This document shows positions 38,107-45,918 of a stretch of 64,000 nt of DNA, piece after piece (position 1 is the stretch's first letter; each line of letters begins with the position of its first letter). The stretch comes from Streptococcus rubneri. GTDB lineage: Bacteria > Bacillota > Bacilli > Lactobacillales > Streptococcaceae. The position numbers and the translations under genes are program-made. The stretch covers positions 1,637,757 through 1,701,756 of the forward strand of contig NZ_SRRP01000001.1 in assembly GCF_004785935.1 (NCBI RefSeq), given 5' to 3'. Under the pieces are notes generated by a model. It was not told the origin of the DNA. It saw only the letters and a list, made by a program, of their open reading frames with translations, and ran no database searches.

Positions 38107-39729
38107 GTGTTAACAGTTACAGACGTCTCACTACGTTTTAGTGATCGTAAACTTTTTGATGATGTCAACATCAAATTTACAGAAGGAAATACCTATGGTT
38201 TGATTGGGGCCAATGGTGCTGGAAAATCAACCTTTTTAAAAATCTTAGCAGGGGATATTGAACCAACAACTGGGCATATTTCGCTTGGCCCAGACGAACG
38301 TCTTTCTGTTCTTCGTCAAAATCACTTTGACTACGAAGATGAGCGTGCCATTGACGTCGTTATCATGGGAAATGAAAAACTTTATAGCATCATGAAGGAA
38401 AAAGATGCTATCTATATGAAGGAAGATTTTTCAGATGAAGACGGAGTCCGCGCAGCAGAGCTTGAAGGAGAATTCGCTGAACTAGGTGGTTGGGAAGCAG
38501 AAAGTGAAGCTTCACAACTCCTTCAAAATCTAAATATTCCCGAAGAGCTCCACTACCAAAATATGAGTGAACTAGCAAATGGAGATAAAGTGAAAGTCCT
38601 CCTAGCCAAAGCTCTTTTTGGTAAACCAGACGTCCTTCTTTTGGACGAGCCGACCAACGGTCTTGATATTCAATCCATTACCTGGTTAGAAGATTTCTTG
38701 ATTGATTTTGAGAATACCGTTATCGTCGTATCCCACGACCGTCATTTCTTGAATAAAGTCTGTACTCACATGGCCGACCTAGACTTTGGAAAAATCAAAC
38801 TCTATGTCGGTAACTACGATTTCTGGAAAGAATCATCTGAACTGGCTGCCAAGTTGTTAGCAGATCGGAATGCCAAAGCAGAAGAAAAAATCAAACAATT
38901 ACAAGAATTTGTGGCTCGTTTCTCTGCCAATGCTTCAAAATCTAAACAGGCAACTTCACGTAAAAAGATGCTTGACAAGATTCAGTTAGAAGAAATTGTC
39001 CCATCTAGCCGAAAATACCCATTTATCAGCTTTAAAGCGGAACGAGAAATCGGGAATGATTTGTTGACAGTAGAGAACTTATCTGTAAAGATTGATGGTG
39101 AAACTATTCTTGACAACATCAGCTTCATCTTGCGTCCAGGTGACAAGACAGCTCTTATCGGACAAAACGACATCCAAACAACTGCCTTGATCCGCGCCAT
39201 TATGGGTGAAATCGAATATGAAGGAACTGTCAAGTGGGGAGTTACAACTAGTCGCTCTTACTTACCAAAAGATAACTCAGCTGACTTTGCCGGAGGTGAA
39301 ACTATTCTTGACTGGCTCCGTCAATTCGCAAGTAAAGAAGAAGACGACAATACTTTCCTTCGTGGATTCCTCGGACGAATGCTCTTTTCTGGAGACGAGG
39401 TTAACAAGCCTGTCAACGTCTTGTCAGGGGGAGAAAAGGTGCGCGTGATGCTTTCAAAACTCATGCTTTTGAAGTCAAACGTCCTTGTACTTGACGATCC
39501 TACAAATCACTTGGATTTGGAATCTATTTCAAGCTTGAACGATGGATTGAAAAACTTCAAAGAATCCATCATCTTTGCCAGTCACGACCATGAGTTTATT
39601 CAAACTCTTGCCAACCATATCATTGTTCTTTCAAAAAATGGTGTCATTGACCGGATCGATGAAACCTATGACGAATTCTTAGAAAACCAAGAAGTTCAAG
39701 CAAAAGTCAAAGAACTTTGGAAAGATTAA
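38107..39729 (+). CDS. ABC-F family ATPase with one degenerate ATP site
   Basis: A 540-residue soluble protein of two ABC domains joined by a charged linker (about 240-305), the ABC-F build that acts on ribosomes; closest in look to YbiT/YkpA. Domain 1 has Walker A GLIGANGAGKSTFLK and Walker B LLLDEPTNGLD but a degenerate signature LANGDKVKV. Domain 2 has an intact signature LSGGEKVRVML but a degenerate Walker A (IGQNDIQTTAL, no Gly-Lys) and LDDPTNHLD with Asp in place of Glu. The start is GTG after GAGGAG. It is probably a housekeeping translation factor, not a resistance protein. Confidence 0.9.
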   Translation: MLTVTDVSLRFSDRKLFDDVNIKFTEGNTYGLIGANGAGKSTFLKILAGDIEPTTGHISLGPDERLSVLRQNHFDYEDERAIDVVIMGNEKLYSIMKEKDAIYMKEDFSDEDGVRAAELEGEFAELGGWEAESEASQLLQNLNIPEELHYQNMSELANGDKVKVLLAKALFGKPDVLLLDEPTNGLDIQSITWLEDFLIDFENTVIVVSHDRHFLNKVCTHMADLDFGKIKLYVGNYDFWKESSELAAKLLADRNAKAEEKIKQLQEFVARFSANASKSKQATSRKKMLDKIQLEEIVPSSRKYPFISFKAEREIGNDLLTVENLSVKIDGETILDNISFILRPGDKTALIGQNDIQTTALIRAIMGEIEYEGTVKWGVTTSRSYLPKDNSADFAGGETILDWLRQFASKEEDDNTFLRGFLGRMLFSGDEVNKPVNVLSGGEKVRVMLSKLMLLKSNVLVLDDPTNHLDLESISSLNDGLKNFKESIIFASHDHEFIQTLANHIIVLSKNGVIDRIDETYDEFLENQEVQAKVKELWKD

Positions 39730-39750
39730 GAAACCGCTCCAAACAATTAA

Positions 39751-39780
39751 AAACCCTGAAACCTTTGTTTCAGGGTCTTT
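39751..39780 (+). terminator. Terminator after the ABC-F gene
   Basis: ACCCTGAAAC pairs with GTTTCAGGGT around CTTT, followed by a short CTTTC. It lies 12 bases before the yfhO ATG, so part of the ABC-F transcript may read on. Confidence 0.7.
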
Positions 39781-39791
39781 CAATAGACCAT

Positions 39792-42377
39792 ATGAAATTT
39801 AAAAAATATTTATCACATCCCGCTATCTTTTACTTAGTAGCATTTTTACTGCCTTTTACAATTCTATTTTTTGTCTACCTCAGTCATGGTATTTATTGGG
39901 GTAGTGAAACCTCCCCTTTATTAGGAGATGGCTTTCATCAATACGTTATTTTCGATGTTACACTTCGAAATATTTTACACGGTACAGACAGCCTCCTTTA
40001 CACCTTTACAAGTGGACTCGGATTGAATTTTTACGCTCTTTCTAGCTATTATTTGGGCAGTTTTCTATCTCCCTTTGTCTTCTTCTTTGATAGCTTATCT
40101 ATGGTTGATTCTGTTTATCTCTTTACACTGATAAAAATAGGCTTGATAGGATTGTCAACGTATCATTCTATTAAGGGAATCTATCCTCAATTAGAAAAAC
40201 TCTTGATCGTCTCTCTGTCAACTTCATTCGCTTTAATGAGTTTCTCTATCAGCCAGATTGAAATCAAAACATGGCTCGATGTCTTTATTTTAGCTCCTCT
40301 TATTCTGTTAGGTTTACACCGTTTGATAACTCAAAAAAAGCGAGTTCTCTACTTTACAAGCTTGACCATCCTCTTTATTCAAAATTATTATTTTGGCTTC
40401 ATGATGGCTATTTTCTTAACTTTATGGTATTGTACACAGCTTTCTTGGCACTTTAAAAAAAGAATATCTTCCTTTTTAGATTTTACAGTTGTGTCAATTT
40501 TGTCGGGGTTTACGAGCTTAATCATGATTTACCCCACTGTTTTAGATTTACGAACTCATGGGGAAAACTTTACTAAGATTACAAGAACCTTTACTGAAAA
40601 TAGTTGGTATTTTGATGTTTTTGCAAAAAACTTTATAGGAAGTTTCGATACAACAAAGTATGGGGCAATTCCTATGATCTATGTTGGACTATTTCCGTTT
40701 TTATTAGCTATTCTATTTTTCTTTGTCAAATCGATTCGAATTCCAGTGAAACTAGCTTATCTAGCTCTACTAACTTTTCTAGTGGCTAGTTTTTATTTAC
40801 AAGCCTTAGACCTATTCTGGCAAGGAATGCACGCTCCAAATATGTTTCTCCATCGCTATGCTTGGATTTTTTCTCTTATTATTCTCTTGATGGCGGCTGA
40901 AGTCCTTAATCGTTTGAAAGAAATAAATTGGATGCGCCTATCACTTGGTCTTATCCTTGCTAGTAGCGGTTTTATTCTAACCTTTTTATTCCGTAAGCAC
41001 TACGAATTCTTAACGACTAGCCATTACATTCTAACATTAGAATTCTTTATCGTTTTTTTCTTTGTAGCACTTGCCTTCACAATTCGTAAAATATCTCTCT
41101 CCATTTTTTCAGGACTTATTCTCTTTTTTACTCTATTTGAATTGAGTATCAACAGTTATTTTCAGATGGATGGAATAGCAACTGAATGGGTCTTTGCGGC
41201 TCGATCTTCCTATCAAAGAAATATTCCAGCCATTGAAAAATTGACAGCTGGTTTACAGGACAATCAAGAATTTTACCGAACAGAAATCCTACGTCCTCAA
41301 ACAGGAAATGATACGATGAAGTACAACCTACATGGAATTTCACAGTTTTCATCCGTTCGAAATACAGATACTAGTTCAACTTTGGATAAACTTGGTTTTA
41401 AATCTGATGGAACAAACTTAAATCTTCGCTATCAAAATAATACCTTACTTATGGACAGCCTCTTTGCTGTCAAATACAATCTAGCAGAAAAAAATCCTCA
41501 AAAATATGGATTTTATGTCATCAAATCAGACGAAACTCTCAGTCTGTATCAAAATAATCACGCCCTCTCTCTAGCATTTTTAACAAAGGAACCCTATAAA
41601 GATCTTAGATTCTCTAATCTAACATTAGACAATCAGAGAGATTTTCTCAATCGGATTACTGGAAAAAATCTTAAGTATTACCAACGGATCTATCCTCAAA
41701 CAGCGAGTTCACAGGATAGTCCTCAAGGTCCTCAGAAAGCTCACATCGAAGCAGACAGTCTTTTATCCTATGCAAGTGTTGAGTATCAAGTATCTATTCC
41801 AAAAGACGCTCAACTCTATGTTAATCTTCCTTCACTCGAATTCGATAATGAAGACCACGAAGAGGTTGAAATTATGGTAAATGATCATGTCAACCGCTAT
41901 TCAACTGACAATGTTTTTCCCTTCTTTACAGTTGGTAATTTCAAATCAGGAGAGACTGTCACTATTCGCATTGCTTTCCCTGAAAACTCTACTGTAACTT
42001 TCCAAGCTCCCGAGTTTTTTGCCTTAGATCTCCAATCCTATCAAGAAGCTTTTGATAGCATCAAAAAACAAAAGGTAAAAGTCCAAAACAAAGGAAATAC
42101 AGTCATTGCTGATTACCAGGCAGAGCAGGCAGCTAGTCTCTTCTTCACCCTTCCTTATGATAAAGGATGGACAGCAACAATGAATCATCAATCTATCCCT
42201 ATTCGAAGAGCACAAAAAGGTTTTATGACCGTTGATGTCCCTAAAGGGAAGGGGCAAGTTGTTCTACGGTTTATTCCACATGGTTTGAAAGAAGGTATGA
42301 TAGCTTTCTTACTAGGGATTTTTTCCTTCGCTTGCTACAATACTTTTCGAAATAAATTTCAGTCCTCAAAAAAATAG
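39792..42377 (+). CDS. yfhO: YfhO family membrane protein
   Basis: The 861-residue protein has about 12 membrane helices in its first 500 residues, then a 330-residue extracellular domain and a last helix (GMIAFLLGIFSFACYNTF). YfhO proteins are GT-C-fold glycosyltransferase-like and in Bacillus and Listeria are tied to glycosylation of lipoteichoic acid; here that is inference. The acidic motif in the first loop (GSETSPLLGDGFHQY) fits that fold. The start is the ATG at 39792 just before KFKKYLSHP; a longer frame overlaps the ABC-F end and terminator and is rejected. Confidence 0.86.
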   Translation: MKFKKYLSHPAIFYLVAFLLPFTILFFVYLSHGIYWGSETSPLLGDGFHQYVIFDVTLRNILHGTDSLLYTFTSGLGLNFYALSSYYLGSFLSPFVFFFDSLSMVDSVYLFTLIKIGLIGLSTYHSIKGIYPQLEKLLIVSLSTSFALMSFSISQIEIKTWLDVFILAPLILLGLHRLITQKKRVLYFTSLTILFIQNYYFGFMMAIFLTLWYCTQLSWHFKKRISSFLDFTVVSILSGFTSLIMIYPTVLDLRTHGENFTKITRTFTENSWYFDVFAKNFIGSFDTTKYGAIPMIYVGLFPFLLAILFFFVKSIRIPVKLAYLALLTFLVASFYLQALDLFWQGMHAPNMFLHRYAWIFSLIILLMAAEVLNRLKEINWMRLSLGLILASSGFILTFLFRKHYEFLTTSHYILTLEFFIVFFFVALAFTIRKISLSIFSGLILFFTLFELSINSYFQMDGIATEWVFAARSSYQRNIPAIEKLTAGLQDNQEFYRTEILRPQTGNDTMKYNLHGISQFSSVRNTDTSSTLDKLGFKSDGTNLNLRYQNNTLLMDSLFAVKYNLAEKNPQKYGFYVIKSDETLSLYQNNHALSLAFLTKEPYKDLRFSNLTLDNQRDFLNRITGKNLKYYQRIYPQTASSQDSPQGPQKAHIEADSLLSYASVEYQVSIPKDAQLYVNLPSLEFDNEDHEEVEIMVNDHVNRYSTDNVFPFFTVGNFKSGETVTIRIAFPENSTVTFQAPEFFALDLQSYQEAFDSIKKQKVKVQNKGNTVIADYQAEQAASLFFTLPYDKGWTATMNHQSIPIRRAQKGFMTVDVPKGKGQVVLRFIPHGLKEGMIAFLLGIFSFACYNTFRNKFQSSKK

Positions 42378-42391
42378 TAAAGATTCATCAT

Positions 42392-42425
42392 AAAAGCCCC
42401 TTCAATTGAAGGGGCTACTTATTTT
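42392..42425 (+). terminator. yfhO terminator
   Basis: AAAAGCCCCTTCAA pairs with TTGAAGGGGCT, followed by ACTTATTTT. It lies 15 bases after the yfhO stop. Confidence 0.82.
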
Positions 42426-42428
42426 GCA

Positions 42429-42453
42429 CAAAAAAAGCATCCCTTAGGATGCT
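42429..42453 (-). terminator. Terminator of the tRNA-Glu/tRNA-Asn unit
   Basis: AGCATCC pairs with GGATGCT around a four-base loop, followed leftward by a run of seven T. Confidence 0.85.
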
Positions 42454-42460
42454 AACTTAG

Positions 42461-42534
42461 CTCCGCCAGTAGGACTCGAACCTACGACATCATGATTAAC
42501 AGTCATGCGCTACTACCAACTGAGCTATGGCGGA
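42461..42534 (-). tRNA. tRNA-Asn (anticodon GTT)
   Basis: A 74-base cloverleaf: acceptor TCCGCCA/TGGCGGA, D arm GCTC-AGTTGGTAGTA-GC, anticodon loop CTGTTAA with GTT, T arm GTAGG-TTCGAGT-CCTAC, discriminator G. CCA is not encoded. Confidence 0.95.
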
Positions 42535-42542
42535 ATGAGATA

Positions 42543-42614
42543 TAGTCCGTACGGGATTCGAACCCGTGTTACCGCCGTGAAAAGGCGGTGTCTTAACCCC
42601 TTGACCAACGGACC
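42543..42614 (-). tRNA. tRNA-Glu (anticodon TTC)
   Basis: A 72-base cloverleaf: acceptor GGTCCGT/ACGGACT (one GU pair), anticodon stem CCGCC/GGCGG with loop TTTTCAC, T arm ACGGG-TTCGAAT-CCCGT, discriminator A. It is identical to the copy at 63052-63123. Cotranscribed with tRNA-Asn from a promoter overlapping the end of comE. Confidence 0.95.
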
Positions 42615-42637
42615 ATTTCATTAACAGAACATATCCC

Positions 42638-42665
42638 ATTATACCATCGATTAAAAAAATGTCAA
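42638..42665 (-). promoter_or_regulatory. Promoter of the tRNA-Glu/tRNA-Asn unit
   Basis: Reading leftward, TTGACA is followed after 16 bases by TATAAT with TGG in front. The TGA of the -35 hexamer is the comE stop codon. Confidence 0.85.
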
Positions 42666-43414
42666 CCCTTTTTCTGTAATTTTTTTATTAATTCTTCTAC
42701 CTTTTTAACCTGAGTTCGAGAAACTGGACAAGTCGTTTCCTCTTCTAAAATCAAGAGTCTCTCACGACGATTAAAACTCACTATCATTTTTCGATTCACT
42801 AGATAAGATTGATTGGGACTATAGAAATGATTTCCAATATCTTTTTTCAGAATATCTTTTATAGTACCTGAAAACTCCTTTTGAAAATTCTTTCCAACGA
42901 TTCGTAACTTATGAGAAACTCCAGTCGTTTCAATGTATAAAATATCTCTATAAGGAATTCGAATATCACTATTTTTAAAGCTGTATTCAAAGAAATCAAC
43001 AATATTTTTATTTTCAATAACATTGTTCTTTAAATAAAGGATACATTCTCGAATTTTTTCCTTGAATAAATCCTCATTTAAGGTCTTCTCAATAAATTCT
43101 AGAGCTGATACCTTATAACGATAGGTAATCGTAGCAAACTCCGACTTTGTCGTGATAAAGGCTATAATTGCAAAAGGATTAACCTCACGAATCATTTGTG
43201 CAGCTTTAATACCAGCTTTTTCATCTCCTTTAATATCAATATCAAGAAAGAATAGCTGATGAAAATCACCCTTGGTCAAATGTTCCTTAAGTTCCGAAAT
43301 TTTACTCGTTGAAATGATATTTAGCCGTAAACCTTCATCCTCAGCTATCGCTTTCACATGTTTTTCAACTCGAACCTGTTGTGAAATTTCATCCTCTAAT
43401 AATATAATATTCAT
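42662..43414 (-). CDS. comE: ComE, competence response regulator
   Basis: ComE is activated by ComD when pheromone is sensed and switches on early competence genes. The 250 residues have a receiver domain with acidic pocket ED (7-8) and phospho-acceptor Asp58 (FFLDID), and a LytTR DNA-binding domain (about 145-248, ILYIETTGVSHKLRIVGKNFQKEF, ending in CPVSRTQVKKVEELI). It follows comD directly. LytTR regulators bind paired direct repeats about 21 bp apart, which matches the repeats found at comC, comAB and comX. Confidence 0.96.
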   Translation of the reverse strand: MNIILLEDEISQQVRVEKHVKAIAEDEGLRLNIISTSKISELKEHLTKGDFHQLFFLDIDIKGDEKAGIKAAQMIREVNPFAIIAFITTKSEFATITYRYKVSALEFIEKTLNEDLFKEKIRECILYLKNNVIENKNIVDFFEYSFKNSDIRIPYRDILYIETTGVSHKLRIVGKNFQKEFSGTIKDILKKDIGNHFYSPNQSYLVNRKMIVSFNRRERLLILEEETTCPVSRTQVKKVEELIKKLQKKG

Positions 43415-44740
43415 TTAATTTCCTTTCTCTCCAACAACCAAGGTTTGTGTAAATTTTCCATTGATTAATTCTGTTTCCAAAAACACGGAAGAATAGCCTT
43501 CAACAATATCTTTGACAATACCAAGTCCCATGCCTCGCCGATCTCCCTTGGTTGAAAATCCTTTATCAAATAATTTATTCCAATCAATTGGTTGATCAGC
43601 AATAGAATTTTGAACAATCAAATGAACCCCGTTTGGCATATTAAAAACGGCAATATGGACTTCCTTCTCTACACTAGAGTTTGCAGCTTCAATAGCATTA
43701 TTTACCAAAATTCCAACCGTTCGTACCAAATCAAGCAATCTCATTGGAAGTTTTTCAATAACCTCTCCGGTTTCAAAAGTCAATTTAACGCCTAATTTCT
43801 CAGCATAGATCCATCCCCTACTTAGAATACTTCGTAAGGCAGAATCCCGAATATTACCAAGGTCAAATCCTGTATATTCTTCCTTCTGAAGTTCTCCATA
43901 ACATTCTTCAAGAACATCTCTTTTTATCCGTTTAATATCTTCTAAATCCCTTTCCTCAATCGCTAGATTCAAAGAGGTTATGATATTTCCAAAATCGTGA
44001 CGGAATCCCTTTAATTCTGCATAGAGATCTTGAATCTTATCCATATATTGTTCCATCTGACGTTGTTCAAATTTTTTCTGCTTCAGTTCCATTTTTTTCT
44101 CATACCGGTCCCGAACCGTCTTCATTTGAACCAAGGTCCCAAGGAAAATCAAGAAACAAATGGTTGCTATCATACTCCCAAAACTATTGAAATGGGCAAT
44201 ATTACTCAACCAATGAGAAGTATTCAAAGTTAGAGTTATAATAAGATAAACCCCAATTAACTGTTGAACAAATTTCTTAAAAATTCGCTCTTTAAAGTAA
44301 AGAAGATCAACTTCAAAAATAGATATTATCTTAATTATGATAAGTATAGATAATACCGAAACAGTTAAAACAAATAGAAAAGAAAATTGATTAACTAAAC
44401 TATCACCAATTATGGATGATAAGATAACTGATAAAAATGTATCAGTAGTTTCAAATGCTAAATATAAAAATAGAGAATAGAAAATGGAAATTAGTTTGTT
44501 AAACTTAGAAAAATGATAATAGTAAAAATAGAAAAATAATGGATATATTAAAGTCAATAATGCATATAACAGCTCTAATTCATAATATCCAAGAATAACA
44601 GATCCTGTATAAAGTAAACTTGAAATAAATAAAACATAGTAAAAATTTGAATTCTTATGTTTTAGTTGTATATCAATTAACGGATAGGATAAAATTAAAG
44701 GAATAGCAATAATGACTAGTTGAAAATAGTAACTTGCCAT
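43415..44740 (-). CDS. comD: ComD, competence pheromone receptor histidine kinase
   Basis: ComD is the membrane receptor for the ComC pheromone. The 441 residues have about six or seven N-terminal membrane helices (to about 205), a coiled coil, the phospho-histidine His248 in LKGFRHDFGNIIT (HPK10 type), an N box in VGILVNNAIEAANSS and a G box in KGDRRGMGLGIVKDIVEG. Its start codon overlaps the comC stop by one base. The membrane part sets pheromone specificity and should have evolved with the peptide at 44740-44874. Confidence 0.96.
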   Translation of the reverse strand: MASYYFQLVIIAIPLILSYPLIDIQLKHKNSNFYYVLFISSLLYTGSVILGYYELELLYALLTLIYPLFFYFYYYHFSKFNKLISIFYSLFLYLAFETTDTFLSVILSSIIGDSLVNQFSFLFVLTVSVLSILIIIKIISIFEVDLLYFKERIFKKFVQQLIGVYLIITLTLNTSHWLSNIAHFNSFGSMIATICFLIFLGTLVQMKTVRDRYEKKMELKQKKFEQRQMEQYMDKIQDLYAELKGFRHDFGNIITSLNLAIEERDLEDIKRIKRDVLEECYGELQKEEYTGFDLGNIRDSALRSILSRGWIYAEKLGVKLTFETGEVIEKLPMRLLDLVRTVGILVNNAIEAANSSVEKEVHIAVFNMPNGVHLIVQNSIADQPIDWNKLFDKGFSTKGDRRGMGLGIVKDIVEGYSSVFLETELINGKFTQTLVVGEKGN

Positions 44741-44874
44741 TACTTCTTACCTCTTTTAAATATATCACGAATAATAATAACTCTCGTATGTTTATCTCCT
44801 CCGCTAATCTGTTGCAATTCTTTTTCAGAAAGAATTTGGTAGCGCGTGTAAGTAGTAGATTGATTGTTTTTCAT
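44740..44874 (-). CDS. comC: ComC, competence-stimulating peptide precursor
   Basis: This 44-residue gene sits directly upstream of comD and is too short for standard gene lists. The leader, beginning MKNNQSTTYTRYQILSEKEL, ends QQISGG, the double-glycine site cut by ComA. The predicted mature pheromone is DKHTRVIIIRDIFKRGKK, 18 residues, basic, with the acidic first residue and central hydrophobic patch typical of CSPs. AAGGAG precedes the ATG and the stop overlaps the comD start (TAATG). The mature sequence is not one I recognise from well-known pherotypes. Confidence 0.93.
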   Translation of the reverse strand: MKNNQSTTYTRYQILSEKELQQISGGDKHTRVIIIRDIFKRGKK

Positions 44875-44932
44875 AGAAAAAAACTCCTTATAATTTATTT
44901 GACTATTAAATTATTAAATTTAATATACACAA

Positions 44933-45000
44933 ATTTTAATATAAAATCAAAATTATTTAAGAAAATTCCGCTATTCGGTCGATTTTTTCAGCTATTCGGT
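44933..45000 (-). promoter_or_regulatory. comCDE promoter with ComE-type direct repeat
   Basis: Reading leftward, ACCGAATAGC occurs twice (45000-44991 and 44979-44970), 21 bp apart. TAAAAT (44938-44933) follows 33 bases after the eight-base core of the second copy. No -35 is seen, as expected for a promoter activated by ComE. The leader to comC is about 50 bases. Confidence 0.85.
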
Positions 45001-45076
45001 TCAAAATAAGGAGTGAATCTTCTACTTGTTAACCTATCTTTCCTTTTTTCATTTATAATCAATTCATATTTTGAAT

Positions 45077-45109
45077 AAAAAAAAACGTGATTTTATGAAA
45101 AAATCACGT
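45077..45109 (-). terminator. tRNA-Arg terminator
   Basis: ACGTGATTTT pairs with AAAATCACGT around a short loop, followed leftward by eight T. It insulates comCDE from the tRNA-Arg transcript. Confidence 0.85.
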
Positions 45110-45116
45110 CATCTTT

Positions 45117-45190
45117 TGATCCCAGCAGGATTCGAACCTGCGACCGTTCGCTTAGAAGGCGAATGCTCTATCCAGCTGAGCTATGAGACC
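45117..45190 (-). tRNA. tRNA-Arg (anticodon TCT)
   Basis: A 74-base cloverleaf: acceptor GGTCTCA/TGGGATC with two GU pairs, D arm GCTC-AGCTGGATA-GAGC, anticodon loop CTTCTAA, T arm GCAGG-TTCGAAT-CCTGC, discriminator A. Its position next to comC is the usual one in this group. Confidence 0.95.
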
Positions 45191-45234
45191 ATATGCTCTT
45201 TTATTCTAACAAAAAATAGAAAGAGCGTCAAGAT

Positions 45235-45714
45235 TCATTTGTGGTAAGGACTTCCCTGTTGAATCATAAAAGCTCGATAAATTTGTTCCATTAAAACCAG
45301 CTTCATCAACTGATGAGGAAGAGTTAGTTTTCCAAAACTCATGAGTAAATTAGATCGTTTTTTGACAGCAGGAGACAAACCAAGACTACCACCAATGACA
45401 AAGGTAATATCTGAGTAGCCCCTGACTGTAACCTCTTCAAGAACTTGACTAAATCTTTCTGATGGGAATTGTTGTCCTTCAATCGCTAAGGTAATGACAA
45501 AATCACGATCACCAATTTTAGATAAAATACGATTCCCTTCTTTTTCAAGGATTTGCTGATTTTCTAAGTCACTAGCCCGATCTGGCGTTTTCTCATCAGG
45601 TAATTCGATCATTTCTACCTTAGTAAACCGTCCCAAGCGTTTGGTATATTCAGCTATCCCATCTTTTAGATATTTTTCTTTAAGTTTTCCAACTGTTACA
45701 ATCTTTATTTTCAT
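45235..45714 (-). CDS. rlmH: 23S rRNA pseudouridine-1915 methyltransferase RlmH
   Basis: RlmH methylates pseudouridine 1915 of 23S rRNA in the 70S ribosome, using SAM. The 159 residues show the SPOUT-class knot with [17 protein letters not shown] (about 107-123) and the C-terminal [28 protein letters not shown] that binds the cofactor and active site. Divergent from htrA, with the first DnaA-box cluster between them. Confidence 0.97.
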   Translation of the reverse strand: MKIKIVTVGKLKEKYLKDGIAEYTKRLGRFTKVEMIELPDEKTPDRASDLENQQILEKEGNRILSKIGDRDFVITLAIEGQQFPSERFSQVLEEVTVRGYSDITFVIGGSLGLSPAVKKRSNLLMSFGKLTLPHQLMKLVLMEQIYRAFMIQQGSPYHK

Positions 45715-45749
45715 AATTCTATTCTATCACAAATGTTTTTATTCACAAG

Positions 45750-45845
45750 TTATCCACAAATTTATCCTTCAATTCTCTCTTCCTATTTTGCTGACTAATC
45801 CTGTTTTTTCACACTTATTCACAGTTATCCACAATTTGTGGATAA
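45750..45845. promoter_or_regulatory. oriC part 1: DnaA boxes between rlmH and htrA
   Basis: DnaA boxes: TTATCCACA at 45750-45758 and 45825-45833, TTATTCACA at 45815-45823, and TGTGGATAA (inverse) at 45837-45845. The last three are packed within 31 bases. Confidence 0.85.
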
Positions 45846-45854
45846 CTAGTTTGA

Positions 45855-45887
45855 TTTAAGTTATAATTAAGGAAGAAGACCTATACT
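45855..45887 (+). promoter_or_regulatory. htrA promoter with CiaR box
   Basis: TTTAAG-TTATA-ATTAAG (45855-45871) fits the CiaR box, and TATACT (45882-45887) follows after 10 bases. htrA is a well-known CiaR target in streptococci, which supports the reading. A DnaA box ends only 9 bases upstream. Confidence 0.85.
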
Positions 45888-45918
45888 TTTTTCATAATTG
45901 GAACTTTAGGAGGAAAAT

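Noticed and set aside
38107-39729. The ABC-F gene as a decaying pseudogene because of its damaged second Walker A
   Set aside because: The frame is full length, the other ATP site is intact, and all losses sit on one composite site, which fits functional asymmetry.
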